Positions 53,552-62,491 of a stretch of DNA of 64,000 nt are shown here, piece by piece. The notes under the pieces are model-generated. The model worked only from the letters and a program-made list of their open reading frames with translations. It did no database searches and was not told the origin of the DNA. This stretch comes from a bacterium BMS3Abin14. GTDB taxonomy: Bacteria; BMS3Abin14. Made by a program: the position numbers and the translations under genes. The first letter of the stretch is position 1. Each line of letters starts with the position of its first letter. The stretch covers positions 62,001 through 126,000 of the forward strand of contig BDTG01000010.1 in the NCBI GenBank assembly GCA_002897695.1, given 5' to 3'.

Positions 53552-54171
53552 GAATTTTTTGTTGTGGAAAACAGATTTCGTGTCGAGGCCTGGTCTGTCT
53601 GGTGGCCCTGTCCATGGTTTTTACCCTTTCGTGCGCATCGAAACCTGTTAAAGACTACCGTCTGGTCGCCCAGGGGAGCCTTTCGGCATCCCGGGTGGTG
53701 ACCGTCAAGGGGGTGAAGGTCGCCGCTGTTTACCTTGACGAAAAACATCTGGCGGAAACGCTGCGGGAAAAGGGATTCGAGAGGTTATCCAGCACGCTGC
53801 AGGAATTGCCCCTGGATTATTTTCTGCTCACCATTACCAACGGAGCTTCGCTTCCAGTGGACTTCAACCCCCGTGAAGTCAATCTTATGGATGGCGGCTG
53901 GACAAACCTGTCTCCCGTTGATTTTTCTGATCTATATATGCTCCTCCCACCGGGATCGGGCCGAAAGACGGTTCTGCAGGACCTTCAGAAACTCACGTTG
54001 AACAGGGTGATGAGAATAAAACCGGGAGGGACGCTGGAGGGGATGTTCCTGTTCCAGAAACCGGAATCCATGGGAAAAAATGTGGTCCTGGCGCTGGACG
54101 GATTCTACCTTGGCGGGGAACCGATGTCGGTGATGCTCACCTTCAACGCCATTTCCCGGGAAGGGGAGTAG
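53548..54171 (+). CDS. lipoprotein, possibly LEA14-like
   Basis: A 207-residue lipoprotein with signal and lipobox LSCA near residue 28. The body has beta-rich stretches (LLTITNGASLPVDFNPREVNLMDGG, RIKPGGTLEGMFLFQKPE, VVLALDGFYLGG) that recall water-stress/LEA14-type immunoglobulin-like domains; this is a weak resemblance. ATGA overlap with the aminotransferase gene shows translational coupling. Function unknown. Confidence 0.65.
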   Translation: MRIFCCGKQISCRGLVCLVALSMVFTLSCASKPVKDYRLVAQGSLSASRVVTVKGVKVAAVYLDEKHLAETLREKGFERLSSTLQELPLDYFLLTITNGASLPVDFNPREVNLMDGGWTNLSPVDFSDLYMLLPPGSGRKTVLQDLQKLTLNRVMRIKPGGTLEGMFLFQKPESMGKNVVLALDGFYLGGEPMSVMLTFNAISREGE

Positions 54172-54179
54172 TTTGAAAT

Positions 54180-54449
54180 TCAGGAATTCTGAAGCAGGGA
54201 GAGGATCTTCAGCGCCCTTGGGTCCTTGATACAGTAGATGGAATGCCCCCCCTCCCGCCTGAGGGACAGGATGCCGCGGGATCGCAGAATTCCCAGGTGT
54301 TGGGAAATGTTCGACTGTTTCAGATCCAACTTTTCCCCGATGTTGGTCACGCAGCGCCCTTCCTTCTGCAGCATCTCCAGAATGCTGATGCGGGTGGGGT
54401 GGGCGAGCGCCTTAAGGTACTCCGCCTGGGTTCCCCTGTCCTCCTCCAT
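54180..54449 (-). CDS. ArsR-family winged-helix repressor
   Basis: An 89-residue ArsR/SmtB protein: YLKALAHPTRISILEMLQKEGRCVTNIGEKLDLKQSNISQHLGILRSRGILSLRREGGHSIYCI. The helix 3 has one Cys (RCVTNIG) where metal-sensing members carry CVC, so a metal site is incomplete; another ligand or redox sensing is possible. Converges on the lipoprotein gene with eight bases between. Own promoter at 54502-54530 with AT-rich inverted sequence suggests autoregulation. Confidence 0.9.
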   Translation of the reverse strand: MEEDRGTQAEYLKALAHPTRISILEMLQKEGRCVTNIGEKLDLKQSNISQHLGILRSRGILSLRREGGHSIYCIKDPRALKILSLLQNS

Positions 54450-54501
54450 GCCGTTATCCTCCGCTGGTTCCTCAGTTCATTTGATTATCGTGATATTGTA
54501 A

Positions 54502-54530
54502 TTATTAGAATATGATAATGTATCTGTCAA
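54502..54530 (-). promoter_or_regulatory. promoter of arsR-type gene with operator-like AT symmetry
   Basis: Minus strand TTGACA, 17-base spacer, TAATAA. The ATTATCATATTC and later TATCACGATAATC segments give imperfect ArsR-like symmetry. Confidence 0.75.
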
Positions 54531-54531
54531 C

Positions 54532-54563
54532 AAAAAAACCACACTTGAAGCGTGGTTTTTTTT
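54532..54563. terminator. terminator after tatA
   Basis: AAAAAAACCACAC, TTGAAG loop, CGTGGTTTTTTTT; works on the minus strand for tatA and separates it from the arsR-type promoter. Confidence 0.85.
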
Positions 54564-54583
54564 ATCCTTAATAAGGGACGAAA

Positions 54584-54790
54584 TCAGGATTTGCCGTCCT
54601 CTTTTTCGCCCTCGTCGATCTCCTTCTTCTCCGGTGTCACATCGATCTCATCCTCTCCGGATGTTGCTTTTTTGAAGTTTTTGATGCCCTTTCCGAGGCC
54701 GGCCCCTATCTCGGGAAGCTTTCCCGCCCCGAAGATAACGAGGACGATAACGAGGATGATAATCAGTTCCGAAACACCAAATCCAAACAT
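54584..54790 (-). CDS. tatA: Sec-independent translocase protein TatA
   Basis: A 68-residue TatA/E: short periplasmic start, transmembrane helix [21 protein letters not shown] with the FGxGKLPE hinge, amphipathic helix [12 protein letters not shown] and an acidic tail. It forms the pore of the twin-arginine pathway; tatC is not in the window. 75 bases downstream of the response-regulator gene. Confidence 0.94.
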   Translation of the reverse strand: MFGFGVSELIIILVIVLVIFGAGKLPEIGAGLGKGIKNFKKATSGEDEIDVTPEKKEIDEGEKEDGKS

Positions 54791-54865
54791 CTTTTTCCCC
54801 CTTCGCTTCTTGCTGACCTGGGGGCATGCCGGAACTTCCCGACAGCCTTTCAGGTGGAGTCAATC

Positions 54866-55279
54866 CTACGAAGATGTTGCTATGCCCTGAATCACCCCCG
54901 GCAGTTCATCGGGCGGAGTAGACTTGGGAATGTGCACCACCTCCGAAAATCCGGTGTGGGCACGGCTCCTCCGGGCCGTTTCGTCACCTTCCTTGATGGT
55001 GGAACTGTAGATGACGAGCAGACATTCCTTACTGTTGGAAAGGTCCTTCACGGACATGAGAAAACGTGTTCCTCCTGCCTGGGGCATGATCCTGTCCAGG
55101 ATGACCACGTCCGGTGAAACCTCCCTGTATATTTCGAAACCTTCATTGCCATCAGGCGCCGTAAAGGTTTTGTAACCATCTTTCTGAAACGCGTCGCTGA
55201 GCGTAGTCCTGTAAAACTCATCGTCGTCGACGATGAGAATAACGGGTTTGCCGCCGGGATGCAACCGGGAAGGGGACAT
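54866..55279 (-). CDS. stand-alone response-regulator receiver protein
   Basis: A 137-residue single receiver domain: acidic pair VDDDE near residue 19, phospho-acceptor Asp in VVILDRIMPQ (about 58), Ser/Thr in VIYSST and Lys in HIPKS. No output domain, so it acts through protein contacts. It begins 14 bases after the rplC stop, so probably co-transcribed with a ribosomal protein gene. Partner kinase unknown. Confidence 0.9.
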   Translation of the reverse strand: MSPSRLHPGGKPVILIVDDDEFYRTTLSDAFQKDGYKTFTAPDGNEGFEIYREVSPDVVILDRIMPQAGGTRFLMSVKDLSNSKECLLVIYSSTIKEGDETARRSRAHTGFSEVVHIPKSTPPDELPGVIQGIATSS

Positions 55280-55293
55280 AACGCGCAGAGGGG

Positions 55294-55974
55294 CTATTCT
55301 TCCCCTGGATCCTCATTTTCGGATGCCTTACGTGGAACCATGGGTTTCTTCATGGCATTTTTGATAACCAGCAGACCGTTTTTTCCTCCCGGAACCGGAC
55401 CTCTGATGGCGATGAGGTTCTGATCTTCCCGGACGTCCGCCACCTGGAGGTTCTGAACCGTCACGGCATGGTTGCCCATCTGGCCGGCCATCTTGGTGCC
55501 CTTGAAGACTTTGGCCGGATACGCTGCGGCGCCGATCGACCCACCGCCGCGCTTGCTCTCATGGGTACCGTGGGATGCCTTGAATCCCTTGAACCCGTGC
55601 CGTTTCATGACCCCGGCAAAGCCCTTTCCCTTGGATGTGCCCGTGACGTCGACGAAATCACCAATCTGGAATGTGCCGGCGGAAATAACCTGCCCGAGTT
55701 CATAGGATTCCGGATCGGGAACTCTGGTTTCCCTGAGATATCTTTTCGGAGTAGTTCCGGATTTGGAGAAATGCCCGAGAGCAGGTTTGTTGGTCCGCTT
55801 TTCTTTCCTGTCGTCAAAACCGATCTGGATGGCGTTATAGCCTTCCTTCGCATCGGTCTTGACCTGGGTTACGGTGCAGGGTCCTGCCTGAATGAGGGTT
55901 ACCGGAATGACGTTTCCCACATGATCGAAGATCTGGGTCATGCCCAGTTTCTTCCCGAGAATTACGGTGGTCAT
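55294..55974 (-). CDS. rplC: 50S ribosomal protein L3 outside the S10 operon
   Basis: A 226-residue L3: MTTVILGKKLGMTQIF start, VDVTGTSKGKGFAGVMKRHGFKG, GTHESKRGGGSIGAAAYPAKVFKGTKMAGQMGN core that reaches the peptidyl-transferase centre, and AIRGPVPGGKNGLLVI, plus a 15-residue acidic tail. ATG 55974 lies eight bases after GGAGG. It is not followed by rplD/rplW as in the S10 operon but by a response regulator and tatA. It is therefore either a relocated sole copy or a second L3. Own promoter at 56043-56071. Confidence 0.93.
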   Translation of the reverse strand: MTTVILGKKLGMTQIFDHVGNVIPVTLIQAGPCTVTQVKTDAKEGYNAIQIGFDDRKEKRTNKPALGHFSKSGTTPKRYLRETRVPDPESYELGQVISAGTFQIGDFVDVTGTSKGKGFAGVMKRHGFKGFKASHGTHESKRGGGSIGAAAYPAKVFKGTKMAGQMGNHAVTVQNLQVADVREDQNLIAIRGPVPGGKNGLLVIKNAMKKPMVPRKASENEDPGEE

Positions 55975-56042
55975 CTTATGTGCCTCCATTGACTATCTTA
56001 TCCGCACTCGACCGCGGCGGATGTTTTAGCGGGAGGGGTGTC

Positions 56043-56071
56043 TTGTTACATGAAAAAGGGACCTGCGTCAA
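56043..56071 (-). promoter_or_regulatory. sigma-70-type promoter of rplC
   Basis: Minus strand TTGACG, 17-base spacer, TAACAA, about 68 bases before the rplC ATG and after selC. Confidence 0.6.
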
Positions 56072-56149
56072 GCCTGCCGAAAACCCTCGGACTTCCCTGC
56101 AGAAGTGTTGATGGCCCCTTAAAAAATCATGGAATGGGCAAGAGCTTTG

Positions 56150-56247
56150 TGGCGGAAGTGCATGGGAATCGAACCCACCGTCCCGGGTGTTAACCGGGAC
56201 CACTGGATTTGAAGTCCAGGAGAGCCACCAGTGCCCTAGGCACTTCC
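56150..56247 (-). tRNA. selC: tRNA-Sec (anticodon TCA)
   Basis: About 98 bases including CCA. Eight-base acceptor GGAAGTGC/GCACTTCC, anticodon loop CTTCAAA within CTGGA/TCCAG, long variable arm (GGTCCCGGTTAACACCCGGGAC), T-arm GGTTCGATTCC. The size, long extra arm and TCA anticodon identify selenocysteine tRNA, so the organism decodes UGA as Sec. Confidence 0.95.
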
Positions 56248-56253
56248 AAGGAA

Positions 56254-56282
56254 AGAGTATCCGCCGTCCGGAGTTGTGTCAA
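56254..56282 (-). promoter_or_regulatory. sigma-70-type promoter of selC
   Basis: Minus strand TTGACA (56282-56277), 17-base spacer, TACTCT (56259-56254), seven bases before the tRNA. Confidence 0.8.
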
Positions 56283-56383
56283 GGGGCGCATGGGAGAACA
56301 GACGCGGGGAGACGGGGGCACCGGAAGGCGAATTCGGAAGCTCTTCGAGCTATGGTGGACAGGCAGCGCAGCCCCTGATATGG

Positions 56384-56452
56384 TCGCAAAAAGTTCATTC
56401 GTGGCTTTTTATTCCACCATCTCCCCCAGGCGCGTTGATAGAATTATTGCGA
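56384..56452. repeat. palindromic repeat family A, copy 3
   Basis: TCGCAAAAAGTTCATTCGTGG at the left and GAATTATTGCGA at the right, preceded by GATATGG as in the copy at 50577; a degenerate version. The rest of 56283-56599 holds no gene; a ribosome-binding site for the next gene lies at its end. Confidence 0.65.
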
Positions 56453-56599
56453 GTCCCTCAACTTTGGTATAGTTTTAACCTAAGGGCGTTATAAAGAATT
56501 ACTCGCCTGGAAACCCTGATCAAGGGGATGAAAAAAGGTACCTCCGGGTATGAAAAGCAATGAAAATCCAGGAGATATGTTGAATGGGAGGAGACCGTC

Positions 56600-58291
56600 T
56601 TGATCCGTAAAATCGGCATTATCGGGCGCACGTATCGTCATATGCAGCGGTATCGACAGATTCTGACAGTACTGTTTAAATATGGATTCGGCGATCTGGT
56701 GGACAGCCTCAACGTGGAACAGTACCTGGAGATCGGTCTTCAGATGGTCTCCCGCAAGAGGCGGAAGAAAACTGAGAAACTGACCAAGGCCGCCCGTTTG
56801 AGAATCGCACTGGAGGAACTTGGCCCAACCTTTATCAAGTTGGGTCAGATCCTCTCTACCCGCCCGGACTTTCTCCCCGTGGAATTCATAAAGGAGCTGG
56901 AGAAATTGCAGGATGATGTTCCTCCTTTTCCCGGCGTCCAGGCCAAAACCATCATTGAATCAGAACTTGGGCGCCCTATCGAGGATGTGTTTGAGCATTT
57001 CGAGGAAAGTCCCATAGCATCAGCCTCCTTGGGGCAAGTGCACCGGGCGCGACTTGCTGACGGAGAAATAGCGGCGGTCAAGGTCCAGCGGCCCGACATC
57101 AGGAAAACCATAGAAGTGGATCTTGAAATCTTATTGCATATGGCCACCCTGATGGAAAAACACCTTGAGGGCTGGGAGATCCACAAACCCACCCGGATTG
57201 TTGCGGAATTCTCCAGCTCTCTTGAAAAAGAGTTGGATTACAATATCGAGGCCTCCCACATGGAAATGTTCGCAAGGAACTTCCCGGATGATCCTACAGT
57301 CTACGTTCCAAAGGTTTTTCACGAGGCGACTACAAAACGGATTCTTTGCATGGAGTATATAGAGGGGATCAAGCCCTCGGATATCCAGGGGTTGGAAGAG
57401 TCCGGACTTGACAGAAAGGCAATCGCTTCCAGGGGCGGTGATCTGATAATGAAACAAATATTCGTGCACGGTTTTTTCCATGCGGACCCACATCCGGGCA
57501 ACCTCCGGATCCTTCCCGATAATGTCATCTGCTATCTGGATTTTGGCATGATGGGCCGCATTGACCGGCAGGCTCGTGAGAATTTTGCCGAGTTAGCCAT
57601 TGGTGTCATAAAGCGGGATGAGGTCAAAGCCTCGGAGGCCCTGCTCAAACTCACGCATTTCCCGGAGAAGCCCGATATAAGGCTGTTGCAAAGAGATGTT
57701 GCCGAATTTATGGAACAGCATTTTTACGGGCCGCTGAAGGATCTGGACCTTGGAACATTGCTGCACCAGCTTCTTAATATAGTTTCCAGACACCATTTGG
57801 GCCTTTATCCGGAACTGTACCTGATGCTCAAGGCCATGAGCACGGTGGAGGGGCTTGGCCGCTTACTTGACCCTGATTTCGATATTACCGGGCAAGCCGC
57901 ACCTTTTATTCGGCGCATCCGGATGGAGCGCATCAACCCCCGGCGTATATTCGACGAGGTGACGAATTCCGGAGCTGAAATCCTCCGTCTCCTGAAGGAG
58001 ATTCCGGGCGAACTAAGCGAAATCCTTCATCTTGCCGGAGAAGGTAAAATCAAGATGGAATTCGAGCATACCGGGTTGGAACCGCTGCTCTCCTCGCACG
58101 AAAAAAACAGCAACCAGCTTGCCTTTGCCATAGTCCTTGCATCTCTCGTGATCGGATCGAGCCTTATCGTGCTTTCCGATGTTCCGCCCAAATGGCATGA
58201 GATACCTGTCATCGGTCTGGCGGGTTTTCTGGTGGCGGGAATGATGGGATTCTGGTTGCTGGTGTCCATCCTGAAACGGGGCAAAATGTAA
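56600..58291 (+). CDS. ABC1/UbiB-family atypical kinase
   Basis: A 563-residue ABC1 protein. KxGQ motif in GPTFIKLGQILSTRPD, Ala-rich loop SASLGQVHRA, VAVK-like AAVKVQRP, catalytic GFFHADPHPGNL, metal DFG in YLDFGMMGR, and two C-terminal transmembrane helices (LAFAIVLASLVIGSSLIVL, VIGLAGFLVAGMMGFWLLV). UbiB relatives are ATPases or kinases that aid ubiquinone or other lipid-quinone synthesis at the membrane. Start TTG at 56600 follows GGGAGGAG. Stands alone. Confidence 0.92.
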   Translation: MIRKIGIIGRTYRHMQRYRQILTVLFKYGFGDLVDSLNVEQYLEIGLQMVSRKRRKKTEKLTKAARLRIALEELGPTFIKLGQILSTRPDFLPVEFIKELEKLQDDVPPFPGVQAKTIIESELGRPIEDVFEHFEESPIASASLGQVHRARLADGEIAAVKVQRPDIRKTIEVDLEILLHMATLMEKHLEGWEIHKPTRIVAEFSSSLEKELDYNIEASHMEMFARNFPDDPTVYVPKVFHEATTKRILCMEYIEGIKPSDIQGLEESGLDRKAIASRGGDLIMKQIFVHGFFHADPHPGNLRILPDNVICYLDFGMMGRIDRQARENFAELAIGVIKRDEVKASEALLKLTHFPEKPDIRLLQRDVAEFMEQHFYGPLKDLDLGTLLHQLLNIVSRHHLGLYPELYLMLKAMSTVEGLGRLLDPDFDITGQAAPFIRRIRMERINPRRIFDEVTNSGAEILRLLKEIPGELSEILHLAGEGKIKMEFEHTGLEPLLSSHEKNSNQLAFAIVLASLVIGSSLIVLSDVPPKWHEIPVIGLAGFLVAGMMGFWLLVSILKRGKM

Positions 58292-58388
58292 TAACATCTG
58301 CCTCCGCGGAGGCGGGATTCCGGCACAAATTTTCAGGTTTCTAACCTTCTGATGATATTACAGAGATAGTTGGGTGTCCTGTCGAGGA

Positions 58389-58417
58389 GCGAAAAGTCCC
58401 GGCTGGACTTTTCGCGA
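58389..58417. repeat. palindromic repeat family A, copy 4 (minimal)
   Basis: GCGAAAAGTCC, five-base loop, GGACTTTTCGC: a perfect 11-base inverted repeat abutting the 3' end of the Fic-type gene. Confidence 0.7.
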
Positions 58418-58422
58418 CCATG

Positions 58423-58854
58423 TCAAGAGTCGTATGGAGTAAAAGCCGTCAATCCATTCCTGATGAATTTTTTAATTTCCTTTATAACGCTCTCCCTGTA
58501 TTTCGGATTGCTCTTTGCGACTTCAATGGATGTCTGATAGAAAGATTCACTTGGAACATTTAACCATTTATTGTTCATCGCGAGAAATACTACGAGAGTT
58601 GTCAGAGCAATTCTTTTATTACCATTAAGAAATGGTTGGTTTTTTATCATAAGGTAGAAAAGCATCGCAGCCTTATCAATAAGAGTCGGGTAAAGGTCTT
58701 TGCCGCCGAAAGTTTGTAATACGGTTGCCAGACAACTTTCCAGTTTACCCGGGTAACGGGTCTCAAAGTCCGGTATCGGCTCATCCCACTCAAGATGTTT
58801 TCGAGCGAGAGTGTGAGCGATATGCTCGACCTCGCTTATCTTTATTGACCTCAT
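58423..58854 (-). CDS. Fic/Doc-family toxin with altered catalytic motif
   Basis: A 143-residue Fic-fold protein of the Doc (death-on-curing) type. The active loop reads KNQPFLNGNKRIALTT, while Doc/Fic enzymes have HxFx(D/E/N)GNKR. The catalytic His is Gln here. Fic proteins transfer AMP or phosphate to targets such as EF-Tu; loss of His usually abolishes this, so the protein may be inactive or have another activity. It overlaps the upstream DNA-binding partner gene by four bases, a toxin-antitoxin arrangement. Confidence 0.85.
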   Translation of the reverse strand: MRSIKISEVEHIAHTLARKHLEWDEPIPDFETRYPGKLESCLATVLQTFGGKDLYPTLIDKAAMLFYLMIKNQPFLNGNKRIALTTLVVFLAMNNKWLNVPSESFYQTSIEVAKSNPKYRESVIKEIKKFIRNGLTAFTPYDS

Positions 58855-59102
58855 TCTTTTCCAAGCCGCTTAAGAACATCTCCGTATTCCCGGACAGTTC
58901 TATTGACGGCTTTGTCTATTTTTGCCCTGGCTGCAGGAGTGATGTCCTGGTAAATATCTCCCAGATCCCGGCGGTCAATTACATAGTTGCGGCCAACCTT
59001 GGCCGCAACTATGTCTCCTTTTTTTATTTTCTTGAAAACGGCAACCCTGCTTATACCCATAATTCTGGCGGCCTCTGAAGTACCAATAAGGTTTTTCACC
59101 AT
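58851..59102 (-). CDS. excisionase-type DNA-binding antitoxin candidate
   Basis: An 83-residue protein with an N-terminal winged helix of the excisionase/MerR type (GTSEAARIMGISRVAVFKKIKKGDIVAAKVGRNYVIDRRDL) and a helical C-terminus (ARAKIDKAVNRTVREYGDVLKRLGKE) that could bind the Fic partner. Located directly upstream and co-translated. Upstream of its start are four palindromes at 29-base intervals, the likely autoregulatory operators. Called an antitoxin by context. Confidence 0.8.
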   Translation of the reverse strand: MVKNLIGTSEAARIMGISRVAVFKKIKKGDIVAAKVGRNYVIDRRDLGDIYQDITPAARAKIDKAVNRTVREYGDVLKRLGKE

Positions 59103-59165
59103 CGCGTCAACTCCTTGACCACAGGGACTGTAAAGCTTCCATAAACCATAACCAATTGATTCCAG

Positions 59166-59268
59166 ATTAACATAGGTTAACCACTCAGCGGATTGTTAAC
59201 AAATGCTAACTAACCCAAGTTTGATTAACCTATGTTAACCATCTGCCGTAACGTTAACATATGTTAAC
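59166..59268. promoter_or_regulatory. array of four 16-bp GTTAAC-type palindromes at 29-bp spacing
   Basis: Sites at 59166, 59195, 59224 and 59253, each 16 bases and variants of GTTAACATATGTTAAC (the last is perfect). Starts are exactly 29 bases apart. They lie 64-166 bases upstream of the antitoxin ATG. Probably operators or iterons for the excisionase-type protein. Confidence 0.8.
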
Positions 59269-59301
59269 TACACTGTAAACACCTTTCGTGCTCACTGTTG
59301 T

Positions 59302-59522
59302 CTGAAACAGCTGATTTCAGGTTCAGAAAATCGATTGCTACCGTTTAGAGATACAAAAGCAACTTTTTTAGTAGATTCAGTTGATGATTTCAGGGAATTC
59401 CTTCAGAAACAAGGTGCATCCATATTGGAAGAACCAAAATCTGTTCCAACCGGTAAAATATGAGAGTAAAGCATATAGATGGTTTGGTCGTTGAATATGT
59501 CGAACATTCACCCTCCCCTTAG
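59302..59522 (+). pseudogene. glyoxalase/VOC-family C-terminal fragment with frameshift
   Basis: The frame reads FRDTKATFLVDSVDDFREFLQ, then GASILEEPKSVPTGK before a stop near 59460. One base off, it continues MRVKHIDGLVVEYVEH, the end of VOC-superfamily dioxygenase/glyoxalase proteins (VPTGR.LxVxHPDGxxVEYVE). No start or N-terminal half is present. A dead fragment. Confidence 0.65.
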
Positions 59523-59665
59523 TCCCCTCCCCTCAAGGGCGGGGGAAAAAGGATCCCTCGATGCTCCTCGCAAGGACATTCTTTTGCTCCATGTCCGCTT
59601 TTCCACGTTGGACATTGGACGTTGGACCCGTCTTATTCCTCTGGACTCTGGACTTCCGGCCGATC

Positions 59666-62491
59666 TTAAGGGCCGGCCAGGACTTTCCCCAGGAACCGTC
59701 CGGTATAGGATTCCCGGCACCGGGCCACTTCCTCGGGGGTTCCGAATGCCACCACGGCCCCGCCGCGGTCACCGCCCTCCGGGCCGAGGTCAATAACGTA
59801 ATCGGCGGATTTGATCATCTCCAGGTTGTGTTCGATGACGATCACCGTGTTTCCCTTTTCCACGAGATTGTTGATCACCGCGAGGAGCTTGACCATGTCG
59901 TCGAAGTGAAGGCCCGTGGTCGGCTCGTCCAGGATGTAGAGCGTGTTTCCGGTGTCCCTTTTGGATAGTTCCTTCGAGAGCTTTACGCGCTGCGCCTCGC
60001 CCCCGGAGAGGGTTGTGGCGGGCTGTCCAAGCTGGATGTAACCCATCCCCACTGCCTGCAGGGTTTTAAGCTTCCGGGCGATGGCCGGGACATTTGCGAA
60101 CAGCTCGGCGGCCTGGTTGACCGTCTTCGACAGGACCTGGGAGATATTTACGCCTCTGTAGGTCACCTCCAGGGTTTCCCTGTTGAACCGTTTTCCTCCG
60201 CAAACCTCGCAGGTCACCTGTATGTCGGGGAGAAAGTGCATCTCGATCTTCTTCACGCCATCGCCCTGACAGGCCTCGCAGCGTCCGCCCTTGACGTTGA
60301 AGCTGAACCTTCCGGGCTTATAACCTCTTATCCTTGATTCGGGGACCTGGGCGAACAGTTCCCTGATGGGCGTGAATGCGCCCGTGTAGGTCGCGGGGTT
60401 TGACCTTGGGGTCCTGCCGATGGGCGACTGGTCGATGTCGATCACCCGGTCGATGAACTCGGCCCCCAGGATCTTGACGTGCTTTCCCGGTCTGGGAGCT
60501 GAAACCGAGCGGCTTCTCGCCAGTGCGCGGTAGAGGGTGTCGTTGACCAGGGATGATTTTCCCGAACCGGATACACCCGTGACGCAGGTAAAAAGGCCGA
60601 TGGGGAAGTTGACGTCGATATTCCGGAGGTTGTTATGCGCGGCGCCCGTGACCTTCAGGTTTCCCCTCGCACCGGTTTGCCGCCTTGTCTTTGGGACAGC
60701 GATGGAAAGCCGGCCCGACAGGTACTTCCCCGTCAGGGAACGGTCGGAGGCCATAATGGTTTCAGGGGTCCCCGAGGATACAACCTCCCCTCCCAGCCTG
60801 CCTGCCCCGGGCCCCATGTCCACGACGAAATCGGCCGCCCGGATCGTCTCCTCATCGTGTTCGACAACGATCACGGTGTTCCCCATGTCCCTCATTTGCA
60901 TGAGGCTTTTTAACAGGCGAGTGTTGTCCCGCGGGTGAAGCCCTATGCTCGGTTCATCCAGGATGTAGAGGACTCCCACGAGGCTCGAACCTATCTGGGT
61001 CGCCAGGCGGATCCGCTGCCCTTCACCTCCGGAGAGGGTTCCCGACGCCCTGTTTAAGGTGAGGTAATCCAGGCCCACGGCCACCAGAAAATCGAGCCGT
61101 TCCCGGATCTCCTTGAGTATCCTCCGTGCGATCTCGTAATCCCTTTCCTCCAGGGAGACCTCCTCGAAGAAGGAGGCGGCCTGAAGCACCGACAGGCTGG
61201 TTAATTCATGGATATTGCGTTCCCCTACCTTTATATGCAGGCTTTCAGGCCTGAGCCGCGCCCCCCCGCAGGCGCTGCATGGATTGTAGCCCATGAACGT
61301 CTCGATCTCGTCCCTGGCCGCGTCCGAACTCGTATCCAGGTACCTTCTCCTGAGATTGGGGATGATCCCCTCGAACGGTTTTTTCGTCCGCCAGAGCTGC
61401 CTCCCGTCCTCATATTGGAAGGTGATCTTCTCCGAATCCGATCCGTAAAGGATGACATGCCTGACCAGATCCGGAAGTTCCGCAAAGGGCGCGTCCAGAT
61501 CGAACTTGAAGTGGGATGCCAGCGATTCGAGGGACTGGTAGTAGAACATGCTGCTGCGCTTCCGCCATGGGGCGATGGCCCCGTTTCGGATTGAAAGGGA
61601 CGGGTCGGGGATGACCAGGTCAGGGTCGATGGAACTTGTGGTGCCCAGCCCGGTGCACTGCGGACAGGCGCCGGTGGGATTGTTGAAGGAGAAGAACCGC
61701 GGGGATATCTCCGGATAGCTTATTCCGCAGGTGGTGCAGGCCAGGTTCTCGGAGAATACCTGTTCCCGGTCCCCGGGGAGAATAACGTAAAGAAGCCCGT
61801 CACCCATCTTCAGCGCCAGTTCAATGGAATCCGCCAGCCTGTTACGAATCCCCGTTTTCATCACGATGCGGTCGATGACCAGGTCGATGTCGTGCTTCCG
61901 CTTCCGGTCGAGGGTGATCTCCTCGTCCAGGCTCCTGATCAGACCGTCGATTCTGACCCTCAGGAAGCCCTGCCGGACAAGGTGTTCCAGTTCACGACGA
62001 TACTCCCCCTTCCGTCCACGCACGATAGGAGCCAGGATGGTCAGCCTGTCACCTTCGGGGGCCGCCATGATTGAATCTATGATCTGCTGTGAGGTCTGAG
62101 CCTCGATCCGTTTCCCGCACTTGTAGCAGTAGGGGATTCCAATGCGGGCGAAGAGAAGGCGGAAATAGTCGTAGATCTCCGTCACGGTGCCCACGGTGGA
62201 TCTGGGGTTTTTGCTTACCGTTTTCTGCTCGATGGAGATGGCGGGGGAGAGACCCTCGATGTAGTCGATGTCGGGCTTGTCCATCTGGTCCAGAAACTGC
62301 CTGGCGTAGGCAGAGAGGGATTCGACATACCGCCGCTGCCCTTCGGCGTAGAGTGTGTCGAAAGCCAGAGACGATTTCCCCGATCCGGACACCCCGGTAA
62401 TCACCACGAGGGAATCCCTCGGTATCTCGATATTGACGTCCTTCAGGTTATGTTCCCGGGCGCCCTTGATGACGATGCGATCTATGGCCAT
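59666..62491 (-). CDS. uvrA: excinuclease ABC subunit A
   Basis: Damage-recognition ATPase of nucleotide excision repair, 941 residues. First ATP site [19 protein letters not shown] and second [18 protein letters not shown] signatures [14 protein letters not shown] and [15 protein letters not shown]. Zinc modules are CTTC...CPQC and CEAC...CEVC; a CYKC pair lies near residue 120. Ends in a short [16 protein letters not shown] tail. Full length with no break. Alone on the strand. Confidence 0.97.
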   Translation of the reverse strand: MAIDRIVIKGAREHNLKDVNIEIPRDSLVVITGVSGSGKSSLAFDTLYAEGQRRYVESLSAYARQFLDQMDKPDIDYIEGLSPAISIEQKTVSKNPRSTVGTVTEIYDYFRLLFARIGIPYCYKCGKRIEAQTSQQIIDSIMAAPEGDRLTILAPIVRGRKGEYRRELEHLVRQGFLRVRIDGLIRSLDEEITLDRKRKHDIDLVIDRIVMKTGIRNRLADSIELALKMGDGLLYVILPGDREQVFSENLACTTCGISYPEISPRFFSFNNPTGACPQCTGLGTTSSIDPDLVIPDPSLSIRNGAIAPWRKRSSMFYYQSLESLASHFKFDLDAPFAELPDLVRHVILYGSDSEKITFQYEDGRQLWRTKKPFEGIIPNLRRRYLDTSSDAARDEIETFMGYNPCSACGGARLRPESLHIKVGERNIHELTSLSVLQAASFFEEVSLEERDYEIARRILKEIRERLDFLVAVGLDYLTLNRASGTLSGGEGQRIRLATQIGSSLVGVLYILDEPSIGLHPRDNTRLLKSLMQMRDMGNTVIVVEHDEETIRAADFVVDMGPGAGRLGGEVVSSGTPETIMASDRSLTGKYLSGRLSIAVPKTRRQTGARGNLKVTGAAHNNLRNIDVNFPIGLFTCVTGVSGSGKSSLVNDTLYRALARSRSVSAPRPGKHVKILGAEFIDRVIDIDQSPIGRTPRSNPATYTGAFTPIRELFAQVPESRIRGYKPGRFSFNVKGGRCEACQGDGVKKIEMHFLPDIQVTCEVCGGKRFNRETLEVTYRGVNISQVLSKTVNQAAELFANVPAIARKLKTLQAVGMGYIQLGQPATTLSGGEAQRVKLSKELSKRDTGNTLYILDEPTTGLHFDDMVKLLAVINNLVEKGNTVIVIEHNLEMIKSADYVIDLGPEGGDRGGAVVAFGTPEEVARCRESYTGRFLGKVLAGP

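Noticed and set aside
59166-59268. CRISPR array
   Set aside because: Units are 16-bp palindromes with 13-bp gaps, too short for spacers, and no cas genes are near.
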